A stretch of 64,000 bases of DNA, from positions 1 through 64,000 of the forward strand of contig CAIPKV010000031.1 in the NCBI GenBank assembly GCA_903865745.1, in the 5' to 3' direction. The number at the start of each line of letters is the position of its first letter. Position 1 is the stretch's first letter. The stretch is from an uncultured Verrucomicrobia subdivision 3 bacterium (GTDB lineage: Bacteria; Verrucomicrobiota; Verrucomicrobiia; Limisphaerales; UBA11358). Position numbers and translations under genes: made by a program. The notes below the pieces were generated by a model. It was given only the letters and a program-made list of their open reading frames with translations, was not told where the DNA came from and made no database searches. This document shows, piece by piece, positions 1-7,409 of the stretch.

Positions 1-119
1 CCAGTCGGGCTACGCCCGCCTTCCACCGGAACCTTGAGTGGCAGCAAAACAACAAACTGAAACCACCGGAAACTGTCTCATCACAAGTGGTCTAATGAAC
101 GGGGTCCAAGCAATATAAA

Positions 120-560
120 GTGCAATATGTGACATCAAACCTAGCCAACATTGACCCCATTCCATCAATGAAGCACATACCGGAGTTCACTGTGGCCATC
201 AAGATGGACGAGGCGTTCATTGATTGGTTTAAGAGTGTCTATACCGCAATGGGAGATTCAGGAGCATTGTTCACGGTGGTAATGTCCAAACACACTCGCA
301 AACTCGAAGTTGTTGTTGGGTATAAAAGCGTGGGTTATTCTGACCGGCTACATTTCCAGCCATGCACTCTGCAAGGCATGGACAAGGTGAAAGCACCGGT
401 TTCATTTACCGCCAAACATTTGACAGAAGTGTTGAAAGCCAACCCCGAATTCAAAGACCCAATTCTGAATGTGTGTGAGGCCGGCTTGGCCTCAATATCA
501 TTTTCAGAAGTGGATTTGGACTCACAGTATTATCTGGTCAAAGTCGAAGTGGAGGATTGA
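120..560 (+). CDS. Possible sliding-clamp-like half protein
   Basis: A 146-residue protein with a GTG start. The frame is open only back to base 99, and no ATG lies upstream. The C-terminal half (SFTAKHL, then VLKAN, then GLASISF, then YYLVKVE) resembles the last strand-helix-strand unit of phage and PCNA-type processivity clamps, where a strand, a helix and a final YYL strand close the ring. Clamps of this type are usually 220-370 residues, so at 146 residues this is about half a clamp: truncated, a half-sized oligomer, or not a clamp. It precedes a winged-helix gene on the same strand by 73 bases and lies near a polymerase-like gene, a context that fits a replication role. The family assignment is from motif resemblance only. 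Confidence 0.45.
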   Translation: MQYVTSNLANIDPIPSMKHIPEFTVAIKMDEAFIDWFKSVYTAMGDSGALFTVVMSKHTRKLEVVVGYKSVGYSDRLHFQPCTLQGMDKVKAPVSFTAKHLTEVLKANPEFKDPILNVCEAGLASISFSEVDLDSQYYLVKVEVED

Positions 561-633
561 ACAATGCTACGAACAATACCGATTCACGGTTTAGTCAACA
601 AAAACAAATAATAAATCTAATCAAAACAAAAAT

Positions 634-1179
634 ATGCAAACTACAATTGAGAATAATGGTGGTAAGGAAATCACGAACATACCTGATGTTGTCGGAGCAA
701 CTGTTGCCGACAAGGTTGTTTACTACTTGGCGACTGTTTATCCAGACGACAAACCACTGGATTTAATAGTGAAAGGGAGTGGAGCCAATCCGCATAGTGT
801 TTATCAAACTCTGTGCAAACTGTATTCCACTGACGTTCTGGATAAGCCGTCTCGCCAACGCTACAAATTGGTAAATCTTAACCAGTATAAACACAACGCC
901 AAGGATGGCGGCCATCTCATTACCAAGATGTTTCGTTTACGCGGGATTACGCTTCCGCCGGAGGTTGTGTCAGCGCCATTGGTTGATAGTTATGAGGACG
1001 AGCCGGATGAGGAAGATTGCAATCAAGAAAACTGCAATGATGACAAACCGAAAGCACGGCCTATGCGTGAAAGTCTGGACGATGAAGACCGCTTGAAACA
1101 ATTCATAGATGGATTTGTTCAGAGCATCCGCACCAAGCTAGACCGCTTTGAGCAAGACTTGGAAACCCAAGATTATTGA
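634..1179 (+). CDS. Winged-helix-like acidic protein, unknown function
   Basis: A 181-residue protein that I do not recognise as a named family. Residues about 20-75 (VADKVVYYLATVY, then SVYQTLCKLY, then RYKLV) have the helix-helix-wing pattern of a winged-helix DNA-binding domain. A strongly acidic linker follows at about 118-155, with a C-terminal helix of coiled-coil character (QFIDGF, RTKLDRFEQDL). It is probably cotranscribed with the preceding clamp-like gene and ends just before a clear hairpin terminator. A DNA-binding regulator or replication accessory protein is possible; this is inference from the fold pattern. Confidence 0.55.
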   Translation: MQTTIENNGGKEITNIPDVVGATVADKVVYYLATVYPDDKPLDLIVKGSGANPHSVYQTLCKLYSTDVLDKPSRQRYKLVNLNQYKHNAKDGGHLITKMFRLRGITLPPEVVSAPLVDSYEDEPDEEDCNQENCNDDKPKARPMRESLDDEDRLKQFIDGFVQSIRTKLDRFEQDLETQDY

Positions 1180-1221
1180 AAGACGAAAGTGATTCGACAA
1201 AAAATCAACATCACGGCATTG

Positions 1222-1254
1222 AAAACCCCGGACTCGTTCCGGGGTTTTCTTTTG
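1222..1254 (+). terminator. Rho-independent terminator
   Basis: A perfect 10-bp stem (1222-1231 with 1239-1248, AAAACCCCGG against its complement) closes a 7-base loop and runs into a T-rich tail. It lies 42 bases after the winged-helix gene and ends that plus-strand unit. Confidence 0.85.
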
Positions 1255-1361
1255 CTTGAAAAACGCAGCAGTTGCGTTTTTGAACCCCATGACCGGTTCG
1301 CCAGTCGGTCAGGAACGGTCAAAGGACGACTGATTATGCCCCTTCACCCTTCTGGAGAACT

Positions 1362-2636
1362 TTACTCGTCGGCGACTTGGCTGGCGTCGGGTGGTGCCCC
1401 TTTGACCAAAATCGTTTCCTTGTCGTTTTCTAGCTTGGTTTTGGTTATACCGACCCAATACCCCAAATGTCGGTGAAACTCGTTCCTAACCACGCTGGCA
1501 ATGCGCTGTTCGTCACGCTCGATGCCAAGCCAACCATCGTGCATCGGAATGTATAAAATCCCCTCGTCTGGGTTACCCCCACATATGAGAGTATTTGAAT
1601 AGTTTTGCTTAGTTATAGGAATCCCAGGTTGATTGATGTGACGCGGGACTTCCTGAGCCATGATTCGAGCCTCAATGTTTTGCCCATACCACGCCATTCC
1701 CTTCTTGGCACCTTTGCCCCTTAATGCCCAATCTGCCAACGTGGGTAAATGTTGATGGAAGAACGTGTAAACGTAGTTGCGGATGCCACCGTTCAAGAAA
1801 ATCAAGAAATCATCTTTGATGTCATCCCTGATTTTGGTGATGCCTTGTTCGTTGGCAATCGTCGTGTATATGTCGCCGGACAAGAGTGCCGTCAAAGTGG
1901 CTCGCTCCGCCGGGTCTTTGATGAGTCCCAAGAGGATGACTGGCATACAGGATTTCACGTCATATTCAAACAAAGGAACAGACGCATCGGCTTTCAGAAT
2001 GAGATTCCTACGGGCAATCTTGGGCATGGTGATTGCCGTATGGAAGAGCCGCTTGGCGTGTGGTGAGTAATGCACGTTAAACTTTCCCCAATAGACTTTC
2101 ACCGCCGAGTTGATGGCCTCGACTTCATCAATCGGATTGGCTTGAGGCAAGAGGTTTTCACGGACGGCAATTCGCTTGAGGTTTTGGTGAACAAACTTTG
2201 CCACGTCATTTGTTAGGTCGGATTCGTCTCGTAACGGTTGAATGACCTTTTTATTAAAACTGACAATTACCTTGGCAGCGGCATTGGCACTTGGATACAG
2301 ACGGTATGACTTTGGAAATTCTTTGCCCTCGGCATTTGAATAACGGTTGTTGATGTCAACAATGCGCCATTCATGCAAGATGTCCAAGTAATCATGGTAG
2401 TCGCTACCGATGCTGTTCTTGAATTCGGTGGAAAGGATATTGGCAAAGTGTTCAGGGTTCTTTTTGGTGGCGGTGACAATTCTGCTGACAATTGAACACA
2501 GAATTTGTTGAACCTCTTCAGGAGCGTTCTTCAGGTGGCGTTGCAACGTGGCCGGGATTACAAAAAACCGTTGCTTGACCCACAACGGGTGGTTGTCTCT
2601 TTTCGCTCGCGTTGGTGCTGTTTGATTGCCAGCCAT
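1362..2636 (-). CDS. Compact family A polymerase-like protein with N-terminal winged helix
   Basis: A 424-residue protein. Residues about 40-125 look like a winged-helix domain (YLDILHEW, SYRLY). The rest carries the landmarks of the family A polymerase palm and fingers. Motif A is FEYDVKS (D226). It is followed by a GDIYTTIA segment at 254-261, comparable to the GxDIHxxTA segment of Pol I. Motif B has R270, K274, L278, N282 and G283, which is exactly the R-x3-K-x3-F-x3-YG spacing of the Pol I O-helix with Asn in place of Tyr. Motif C is PMHDGW (H366, D367), with Gly where Pol I has Glu. No 5'- or 3'-exonuclease domain is present. It could be a replication polymerase, a primase-like enzyme or a terminal transferase of a mobile element. 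The gene stands alone on the minus strand between plus-strand genes. The motifs are visible; the activity is inferred. Confidence 0.6.
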   Translation of the reverse strand: MAGNQTAPTRAKRDNHPLWVKQRFFVIPATLQRHLKNAPEEVQQILCSIVSRIVTATKKNPEHFANILSTEFKNSIGSDYHDYLDILHEWRIVDINNRYSNAEGKEFPKSYRLYPSANAAAKVIVSFNKKVIQPLRDESDLTNDVAKFVHQNLKRIAVRENLLPQANPIDEVEAINSAVKVYWGKFNVHYSPHAKRLFHTAITMPKIARRNLILKADASVPLFEYDVKSCMPVILLGLIKDPAERATLTALLSGDIYTTIANEQGITKIRDDIKDDFLIFLNGGIRNYVYTFFHQHLPTLADWALRGKGAKKGMAWYGQNIEARIMAQEVPRHINQPGIPITKQNYSNTLICGGNPDEGILYIPMHDGWLGIERDEQRIASVVRNEFHRHLGYWVGITKTKLENDKETILVKGAPPDASQVADE

Positions 2637-2857
2637 GACGCAGAGTGTAATGGGAAGCCGTCACACCAGCAATTTCCGACCAAAAAAATCCCCACTCCGC
2701 TGATAGAAACGAAATGGGGATGGCCGTTTGTGATATGATTCCAACTCTAAAACTTCGGCCAAAAATAAATATGCCGGTTTGCTAATGAACGAATGTATAT
2801 TTTCAGATTTGCCAGTCGTTGCCCGTAGTTCCAGCTTCGGTTATCATCTGAGCCGTT

Positions 2858-3616
2858 GTGAAATTGTATCATGGAACATCCGAAACGATTGGCCGACAAG
2901 CCAAGGCGGAAGGGTTGCGTCCTCGAAAGCTGACCGGCAAAAGCAATTGGAAGCACATTGTTGAAAGCAATCCGTCGCTGATATATCTGACAACCGCTTA
3001 CGCTCCATACTACGCATTGCAGGCGGTGAACAAGGGCGAGAAAATTGCCATCGTTGAAATCGAAACCGATTTGCTGGACGAATCGAAATTCCGACCTGAC
3101 GAAGATTTCATCGAGCAAGTGACCGGCTTGGACAAAAAGAACACCGCCGGAATCAAAGGCAAGACGGTGAACCAACGAACGAAATACATCCGAAATCACC
3201 TTGATGAATTTTCAAACTTTTGGAAACCGTCCATAGAACATCTCGGCAATTGTGGCTTCAAAGGCGTCATCACCGGCAAGGCCATAACGAAAGTGGCCGT
3301 GGTGGACATATCAAGGTGTCTGTCCATGTGCAGTGAGGTTCTGGAAGCCGTTATCACGTTGGCGAATTACAGTGTGTGCGGGTCACAATATCGAATGATG
3401 ACACGGTGGTTCATGGGCGAACCTGTAACGGTGGAAGATTGGTTCAAGACACAAGCCGTCAACTCATTGGGCTATTTGAACGAGAAGGAAAAGGTTTCCA
3501 CCGTAAAAAAGATTTCAAGAATGCTGGCTGACCAAAGGTGTATAGAAGTCATCAGCCCCCAGCCCCCACCCGGCATAGGGGGGCGCTCACCTTCTGGACA
3601 CGGGTCTTTGCGCTAG
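2858..3616 (+). CDS. Putative ADP-ribosyltransferase-fold protein
   Basis: A 252-residue protein with a GTG start. The N-terminus (LYHGTS, then GLRPR, then IYLTTAYAPYYAL, then AIVEIE, then PDEDFIEQ) follows the H-Y-E layout of the ART superfamily, which also includes KptA: H5, Y43 and E82 or E86 are the candidate catalytic residues. Residues 100-235 are unassigned and rich in Cys, Trp and Met. The last 20 residues (PQPPPGIGG and onward) are low complexity and coincide with a GC-rich, repeat-like stretch at 3555-3620, so the true end may have been altered by insertion. The role could be a toxin, an antiphage effector or RNA repair; the sequence does not decide. Confidence 0.5.
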   Translation: MKLYHGTSETIGRQAKAEGLRPRKLTGKSNWKHIVESNPSLIYLTTAYAPYYALQAVNKGEKIAIVEIETDLLDESKFRPDEDFIEQVTGLDKKNTAGIKGKTVNQRTKYIRNHLDEFSNFWKPSIEHLGNCGFKGVITGKAITKVAVVDISRCLSMCSEVLEAVITLANYSVCGSQYRMMTRWFMGEPVTVEDWFKTQAVNSLGYLNEKEKVSTVKKISRMLADQRCIEVISPQPPPGIGGRSPSGHGSLR

Positions 3617-3759
3617 GGGGCCAGCCCCACCGATACCCATGCGTGATACCCGGTCACTTTTTTCCCTAAAACAACGCACGTTTCCAAGTATCGTCATCTC
3701 GCGTTTGACCGTGCAAAAAATATCCCGGCCTATTTTTCCCCTTGGAAGTGGAGCAAGTT
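3617..3759. other. Short non-coding gap with GC-rich repeat-like DNA
   Basis: This 143-base gap between convergent genes begins in a G/C-run segment that also covers the 3' end of the preceding gene. It contains a weak GTGA/TCAC hairpin followed by six T at about 3653-3664, a possible poor terminator. No gene is seen. Confidence 0.35.
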
Positions 3760-4005
3760 TTAACGTATGGGCTTCTTGCCTGATTTGAATTCTGTTGGAA
3801 CCGCAAACGGTGACTGAAGCAGCCAATCCCCTTCGATTTGAATTTGGGCTATCAGCCCAATCAGTTTTTTGAAATCGGCGTGGCCTTGTTTGGTGAGTGT
3901 CGGATTTTTACCGTCAACAATCAGTCGGAGCAATTCGTTCAAGCTGACCATACGGAGTTTGCCGTTCACGCAGACATCAATGGATTTTTCTTGGTAAATC
4001 TTCAT
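3760..4005 (-). CDS. Small hypothetical protein, 81 residues
   Basis: Not recognised. I prefer the ATG at 4005 (MKIYQEKS) because a GGAG stands about 12 bases upstream; a longer reading starting at 4047 adds a hydrophobic leader that crosses the terminator of the gene before it. The protein has a short strand motif (VCVNGKLRMVSLNELLRLI) and a basic tail (KSGKKPIR). It is the last of three small minus-strand genes and is separated from the others by a hairpin terminator. Confidence 0.5.
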   Translation of the reverse strand: MKIYQEKSIDVCVNGKLRMVSLNELLRLIVDGKNPTLTKQGHADFKKLIGLIAQIQIEGDWLLQSPFAVPTEFKSGKKPIR

Positions 4006-4020
4006 GGCAATAAATATCAC

Positions 4021-4067
4021 TCCACAAAAGAAAAGGGAGGCCGTCAACGAAACTGCTGACGACCTCC
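4021..4067 (-). terminator. Rho-independent terminator, minus strand
   Basis: An imperfect stem of about 13 bp (GGAGGCCGTCAAC against GGAGGTCGTCAGC, 4036-4066) is followed on the minus strand by a T-rich tract. It lies about ten bases after the stop of the 67-residue gene. Confidence 0.75.
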
Positions 4068-4077
4068 TTGATGACTG

Positions 4078-4281
4078 CTACGCCACAACCCCCAGTTCAC
4101 GAGCGGCCTTGAATATTTCGGCCAACGTGGCGTATCCGCTGTAGGAGTCAAAGACTCGATACATTCCATTCGAGAAAAACAACGTCAATTCAACGTTGGA
4201 ACAATCGAAGTAGAAATGAATCAACCTCAACCCCAAGAGCGGGATAACTGGATACTGACCAATTCTAATTTCTTGGTGCAT
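4078..4281 (-). CDS. Small hypothetical protein, 67 residues
   Basis: Not recognised. The ATG at 4281 (MHQEIRIG) is preferred over a TTG at 4302 because it lies just beyond the stop of the upstream small frame (4290), giving a compact coupled layout. It has alternating strands (FYFDCSNVELTLFF, MYRVFDSYSGY) and a C-terminal helix (LAEIFKAARELG). It ends at a good terminator. Confidence 0.5.
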   Translation of the reverse strand: MHQEIRIGQYPVIPLLGLRLIHFYFDCSNVELTLFFSNGMYRVFDSYSGYATLAEIFKAARELGVVA

Positions 4282-4289
4282 ACTATATT

Positions 4290-4523
4290 TTAGGTCGAGC
4301 AAGTCGGAATCACTGATTTATTTTCGGGAATCTTCTGAATAGGCGTTTCGGTCTGTTTGAATGGCAATTTGGTCTTCTGAAGTTCCAAAACCGCCGTGGC
4401 AACCATCTGGCGCTCGCCTGAACTGTTGCCGGTGGTTCTGGGGTGGAACACGACTGATTGCTGGCTAAAACGGAGCAGCGGTCTGGAACAACTTCCATAC
4501 CAACTTCGCTGCAAAACCAGCAT
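4290..4523 (-). CDS. Doubtful small hypothetical protein
   Basis: A 77-codon frame, possibly starting at the internal ATG at 4406 (MVATAVLELQKTK). It ends 9 bases before the start of the next small minus-strand gene and diverges from the recombinase. No family is recognised. A second frame overlaps it on the same strand, so coding status is weak. Confidence 0.3.
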   Translation of the reverse strand: MLVLQRSWYGSCSRPLLRFSQQSVVFHPRTTGNSSGERQMVATAVLELQKTKLPFKQTETPIQKIPENKSVIPTCST

Positions 4524-4543
4524 ATTTAAGCGGTTTTTACGCC

Positions 4544-4561
4544 TCTGAATTAAAATTCAGA
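4544..4561. promoter_or_regulatory. Dyad upstream of the recombinase gene
   Basis: An 8-bp perfect inverted repeat, TCTGAATT and AATTCAGA around AA, lies about 55 bases before the recombinase start, in the gap between divergent genes. It could be an operator or a resolvase binding half-site pair. The position suggests this; nothing shows it directly. Confidence 0.35.
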
Positions 4562-4615
4562 AATGTAAATTTCCCCATTGCCCGTCCCGCCACCTTTGAT
4601 ACCTGGTGTCCCAAG

Positions 4616-5272
4616 ATGAAATTTGTCATTTACCGCAGGGTGTCAACCTCACGTCAGTTCAACAGTGGATTGGGTTTGGATGCACAATCAGAGGCCGTTC
4701 GTCGTTACCTAGCCACCCAACCCGATGCCGAGGTGTTGGCCGACTTGGTTGAAGCCGAGTCTGGCAAGAACGATGACCGTCCGATTCTTCGGCAAGCCGT
4801 TGAACTATGTCGGAAACATTCGGCAAAGCTATGTGTGAGCAGGATTGACCGACTTTCGCGGTCGTTGCGGCTGATAATGATGTTGGAACAATACAAGGTT
4901 CCATTCGTCGCAGCCGATAATCCTGAAATGACGGAGCTCGTCTGTCACATCATGGTTGCCATTGGCAGCGCCGAACGCAAAACCATTGCCACCCGTGTTC
5001 GGGATGCTCTCCGGCAAGCAAAGCTTCGGGGAGTCAAGCTCGGTGGGCCGAACATTGCCGAGGCTCGTTTGTTGGCGAACACGGCCCGAATCCACAAGGC
5101 CAATGAACAGAACGAAAAACTCCGCTTGGTGATTCAGGAAGTAATGGAAAAGACCGGCCTGACCAAACTTGCCGACATTGCCCATGCTCTGAATCTCCGT
5201 GGTATCAAAACCAATCGTGGTTGCGACTTCACGCCGACTCAAATTCACCGTCTTCTCAAAAACACCCAATAA
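4616..5272 (+). CDS. Serine recombinase of the resolvase/invertase family
   Basis: A 218-residue site-specific recombinase. The N-terminal catalytic domain shows YRRVSTSRQ with nucleophile S10, the GLDAQ segment, and VSRIDRLSRS with conserved arginines. The E-helix region follows (IGSAERKTIATRVRDAL, 118-134), then a C-terminal helix-turn-helix (LADIAHALNLRG, TPTQIHRLL). The family cuts and rejoins DNA through a 5'-phosphoserine link. It is the first gene of a tight plus-strand run (gaps of 6, 20, -19, 3 and 6 bases) of small unknown genes, so it may drive their mobility or control them by inversion. No invertible repeats were found by eye. Confidence 0.92.
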   Translation: MKFVIYRRVSTSRQFNSGLGLDAQSEAVRRYLATQPDAEVLADLVEAESGKNDDRPILRQAVELCRKHSAKLCVSRIDRLSRSLRLIMMLEQYKVPFVAADNPEMTELVCHIMVAIGSAERKTIATRVRDALRQAKLRGVKLGGPNIAEARLLANTARIHKANEQNEKLRLVIQEVMEKTGLTKLADIAHALNLRGIKTNRGCDFTPTQIHRLLKNTQ

Positions 5273-5278
5273 TCATTT

Positions 5279-5599
5279 ATGAAATACACAATCATCCGAA
5301 AAGTTCCGTTCAAAACTCCCGGCAGGAAGCCGCGAATTCTGTGGGCAAATGTCGTCGCCGAGTCTCAGGGGCTGGTGCTGGTCATCGTGCCGAAACCCGA
5401 CACGAATCAATCTCATTCCTTGTTTATCGCAACCGAGAACATCGAAGGCCATGTATTCGAGCCGGTGACGGAGCATCAGTTCAATCTTGAATCAGCAGAC
5501 GTGCAGGAAGCAGGCGACAAACTGCGGTTGCTGGGCAAGCAATTTACTGACGAAGACATGATGAACCATTTCCGCCGTCAACGCCGCGACGACTATTAA
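5279..5599 (+). CDS. Hypothetical protein, 106 residues
   Basis: Not recognised. It begins 6 bases after the recombinase stop. The beta-rich N-terminus (YTIIRKVPF, GLVLVIVPK, SLFIATENIEG) suggests a small barrel or sandwich, and the acidic/basic helical tail ends in RRQRRDDY. It probably shares the recombinase transcript. Confidence 0.6.
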   Translation: MKYTIIRKVPFKTPGRKPRILWANVVAESQGLVLVIVPKPDTNQSHSLFIATENIEGHVFEPVTEHQFNLESADVQEAGDKLRLLGKQFTDEDMMNHFRRQRRDDY

Positions 5600-5619
5600 C
5601 AAACAACCGAATCAAAATT

Positions 5620-5910
5620 ATGAAAACACCAAAACAAACGACCGCACAAAACCAACCGTCCAAGAATGCAGCCGGATTTTTCAAGGCATCGGTTGAAACC
5701 TTTGGCTACCTCTACAATCGGTGGCTAGATGAAATGGAATACGAGGACATCAAGGACTATCAGCTTCCCTTGAATCCGATTGCCAAGAAATTTGGGGTGA
5801 CGATTTTGAAGATGAACAAGAAGCCGTTCGGGTGTGATTTCACGGCGGATGGAAAAACCCACAAAATCACCGTCTCAGCAACTCGAATTCAATGTCGCCA
5901 AATCAAATGA
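5620..5910 (+). CDS. Hypothetical protein, 96 residues
   Basis: Not recognised. A polar, Gln/Lys-rich N-terminus precedes a segment with FGYLYNRWLDEMEYEDIKDY and a C-terminal beta segment (CDFTADGKTHKITVSAT). Its 3' end overlaps the next gene by 19 bases, which suggests translational coupling. Confidence 0.6.
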   Translation: MKTPKQTTAQNQPSKNAAGFFKASVETFGYLYNRWLDEMEYEDIKDYQLPLNPIAKKFGVTILKMNKKPFGCDFTADGKTHKITVSATRIQCRQIK

Positions 5911-6170
5911 ATATTTTGGCCAAGGTGAAATTCCAACCGCCTGACACTGACGATTGCTTTGACGCATCGGTTGCTTGGGATGCCGGTGACGTGCAATTCA
6001 TTCACGTTCCAATTTTGGTCGATGGCCGATTGGTTCGTTTGAATGTTGAAGTTGTCCATCAAAGCCGAGACGGAATTTATCGCCGTGTGGAAACTTTCAC
6101 GTTGAACATAACTGACGAAGCCGTGCTTCGTTCTCTGCGTGAAGTGGCCGAGGCAATCAACACTCTTTGA
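5892..6170 (+). CDS. Hypothetical protein, first of a duplicated pair
   Basis: A 92-residue protein; a second start, ATG at 5907, gives 87. It is paralogous to the next gene: both run PPD or LPD, then D-x-C, then GDV, then a strand rich in V and E (LNVEVV here, LEVVVA there), then DGI, then ES or ETF, and end in a short helix. No family is recognised. The tandem layout suggests duplication within the element. Confidence 0.6.
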   Translation: MSPNQMNILAKVKFQPPDTDDCFDASVAWDAGDVQFIHVPILVDGRLVRLNVEVVHQSRDGIYRRVETFTLNITDEAVLRSLREVAEAINTL

Positions 6171-6173
6171 ATT

Positions 6174-6431
6174 ATGAACCCACTAAAACAAGTCTCTTAC
6201 CAACTCCCCGACCGTGACGGATGCGTAAAGGCTGAATACCTGTGTGGCAACGGTGACGTTGCTTTTTTGCTCATTGCGCCGGATGGCTACAATCTGGAAG
6301 TGGTTGTTGCGAGAACCGTTGCCGGTGACGGTATTTTTCACCGAGCGGAATCATATTGGCTAACTGACAATGATGAATTGATGCTGGATTTTCTGAAAAG
6401 TCTTTTCAAAGGATGCTCTGTTTATCAATGA
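6174..6431 (+). CDS. Hypothetical protein, second of a duplicated pair
   Basis: An 85-residue paralogue of the preceding gene, three bases downstream. Shared landmarks are QLPDRDGC, GNGDVAF, LEVVVA, GDGIFHRAESY and a C-terminal LDFLKSL helix. The two have diverged heavily, so the duplication is old. Confidence 0.6.
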   Translation: MNPLKQVSYQLPDRDGCVKAEYLCGNGDVAFLLIAPDGYNLEVVVARTVAGDGIFHRAESYWLTDNDELMLDFLKSLFKGCSVYQ

Positions 6432-6437
6432 ACAATT

Positions 6438-6623
6438 ATGAGCGAGAAAATTATCAAAAATCGTGAAGGTCGAATCGTTGGCTGCATAAATGGCGAATGG
6501 CTTCTTGGAAGGTCGGGATTGCCCGTTGCTCGTTACGTTAAGGCCGTGGACAAAACTTTGACGCCGGAAGGCCGAGTTGTCGGGAATGGCGACCAGCGTT
6601 TGCGGAAGTTGGGCGATAAATGA
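6438..6623 (+). CDS. Small Gly-rich beta-repeat protein
   Basis: A 61-residue protein, the last of the recombinase operon. It has three strand-turn units with the pattern xxxGRxVG (NREGRIVGC, GRSGLPVAR, TPEGRVVGN) and ends GNGDQRLRKLG. This pattern is reminiscent of small beta-flower-type domains; I am not sure of the family. It converges with the next gene, leaving two bases between stops. Confidence 0.55.
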   Translation: MSEKIIKNREGRIVGCINGEWLLGRSGLPVARYVKAVDKTLTPEGRVVGNGDQRLRKLGDK

Positions 6624-6625
6624 TT

Positions 6626-7288
6626 TTACTCTGCATTGGCATGATTGCGATTCGTGTTCTTTTGCCCTTTGTATTTATTAGCATATCGAATTTGCTTTTC
6701 GCCCTCATCAAAAGCAACGAAAAGGAATTTTGAGCCCTTCGCCAAGTTCCCGTAACTTTTAATTGCCTTGTCAAAATACTTGTTCAACTCGGCGAGGTCG
6801 TTTTCCTTGTCACGTTTTCTAATTCTAAAAACCATCAATCTCAAATCGGCATTCGCAACCAAAAGCTTTTGAAAGTCATATTTTATTCCATTGAAAAGAA
6901 CTATATTATCGTCTTTACGTTTCGCCTCCCACTCGCATTCAACAACCAAAGGTAAACTTGTTGGCAGATAATCATCAGTTTCGTCTTCTTCATACCAATG
7001 AAGGTCGTAAAGCCACTCTCTCTTTTTGAATTGCCCTCCATCTTTTGGCCGAAGGTGACGTGATAGCCCGTTTGCATATACTTTGTAATGAGGTTTGCCG
7101 TCCTTTTCCTCGTCGCCGAGTGTGGCAAGTGCGTTTTTAACAAGCCTCGTCCTCTTTTTCCGCTTCCTTTTAGTGAAACCAAAGAATTTGACCAAACACG
7201 AACCCATTTTCTCAACGATGTAATGTGCTGTCCTGTCACTGAGTTCTAAGCTTGGTGATTCTTGTGAATATATTTTCCAGTTTTTCAT
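6626..7288 (-). CDS. Putative PD-(D/E)XK-like nuclease
   Basis: A 220-residue protein. The central block has REWLYDLHWYE (D95), then LPLVVECEWEAK (E117, E119), then YDFQKLLVANADLRLMVF. Strand-acid, strand-ExE and helix-strand order is typical of restriction-endonuclease-like folds that recognise DNA ends or modified DNA. A very basic stretch (KRKRKKRTR, 40-48) could bind nucleic acid. It stands alone on the minus strand at the start of the nuclease-rich part of the island. The catalytic residues are candidates only. Confidence 0.45.
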   Translation of the reverse strand: MKNWKIYSQESPSLELSDRTAHYIVEKMGSCLVKFFGFTKRKRKKRTRLVKNALATLGDEEKDGKPHYKVYANGLSRHLRPKDGGQFKKREWLYDLHWYEEDETDDYLPTSLPLVVECEWEAKRKDDNIVLFNGIKYDFQKLLVANADLRLMVFRIRKRDKENDLAELNKYFDKAIKSYGNLAKGSKFLFVAFDEGEKQIRYANKYKGQKNTNRNHANAE

Positions 7289-7409
7289 TTGTTAAAAAAT
7301 ACCGCTGAAGACTTTAAAAGCACAGTCATCTGGGGTTGATTCTGATTCCCACTTTTTCACCTGTCAGTGCAAAGTCAGGTCAAACCGTTCCGGCATTGCT
7401 AAATTGCGC

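Noticed and set aside
3-95. Open frame running in from the left edge, ending in tandem stops
   Set aside because: Only about 30 codons are visible with no recognisable motif; it may be the tail of a gene outside the window but cannot be supported.
7289-7409. Terminator hairpin ACCTG/CAGGT near 7370
   Set aside because: The stem is only five base pairs with a long loop and no T tract.
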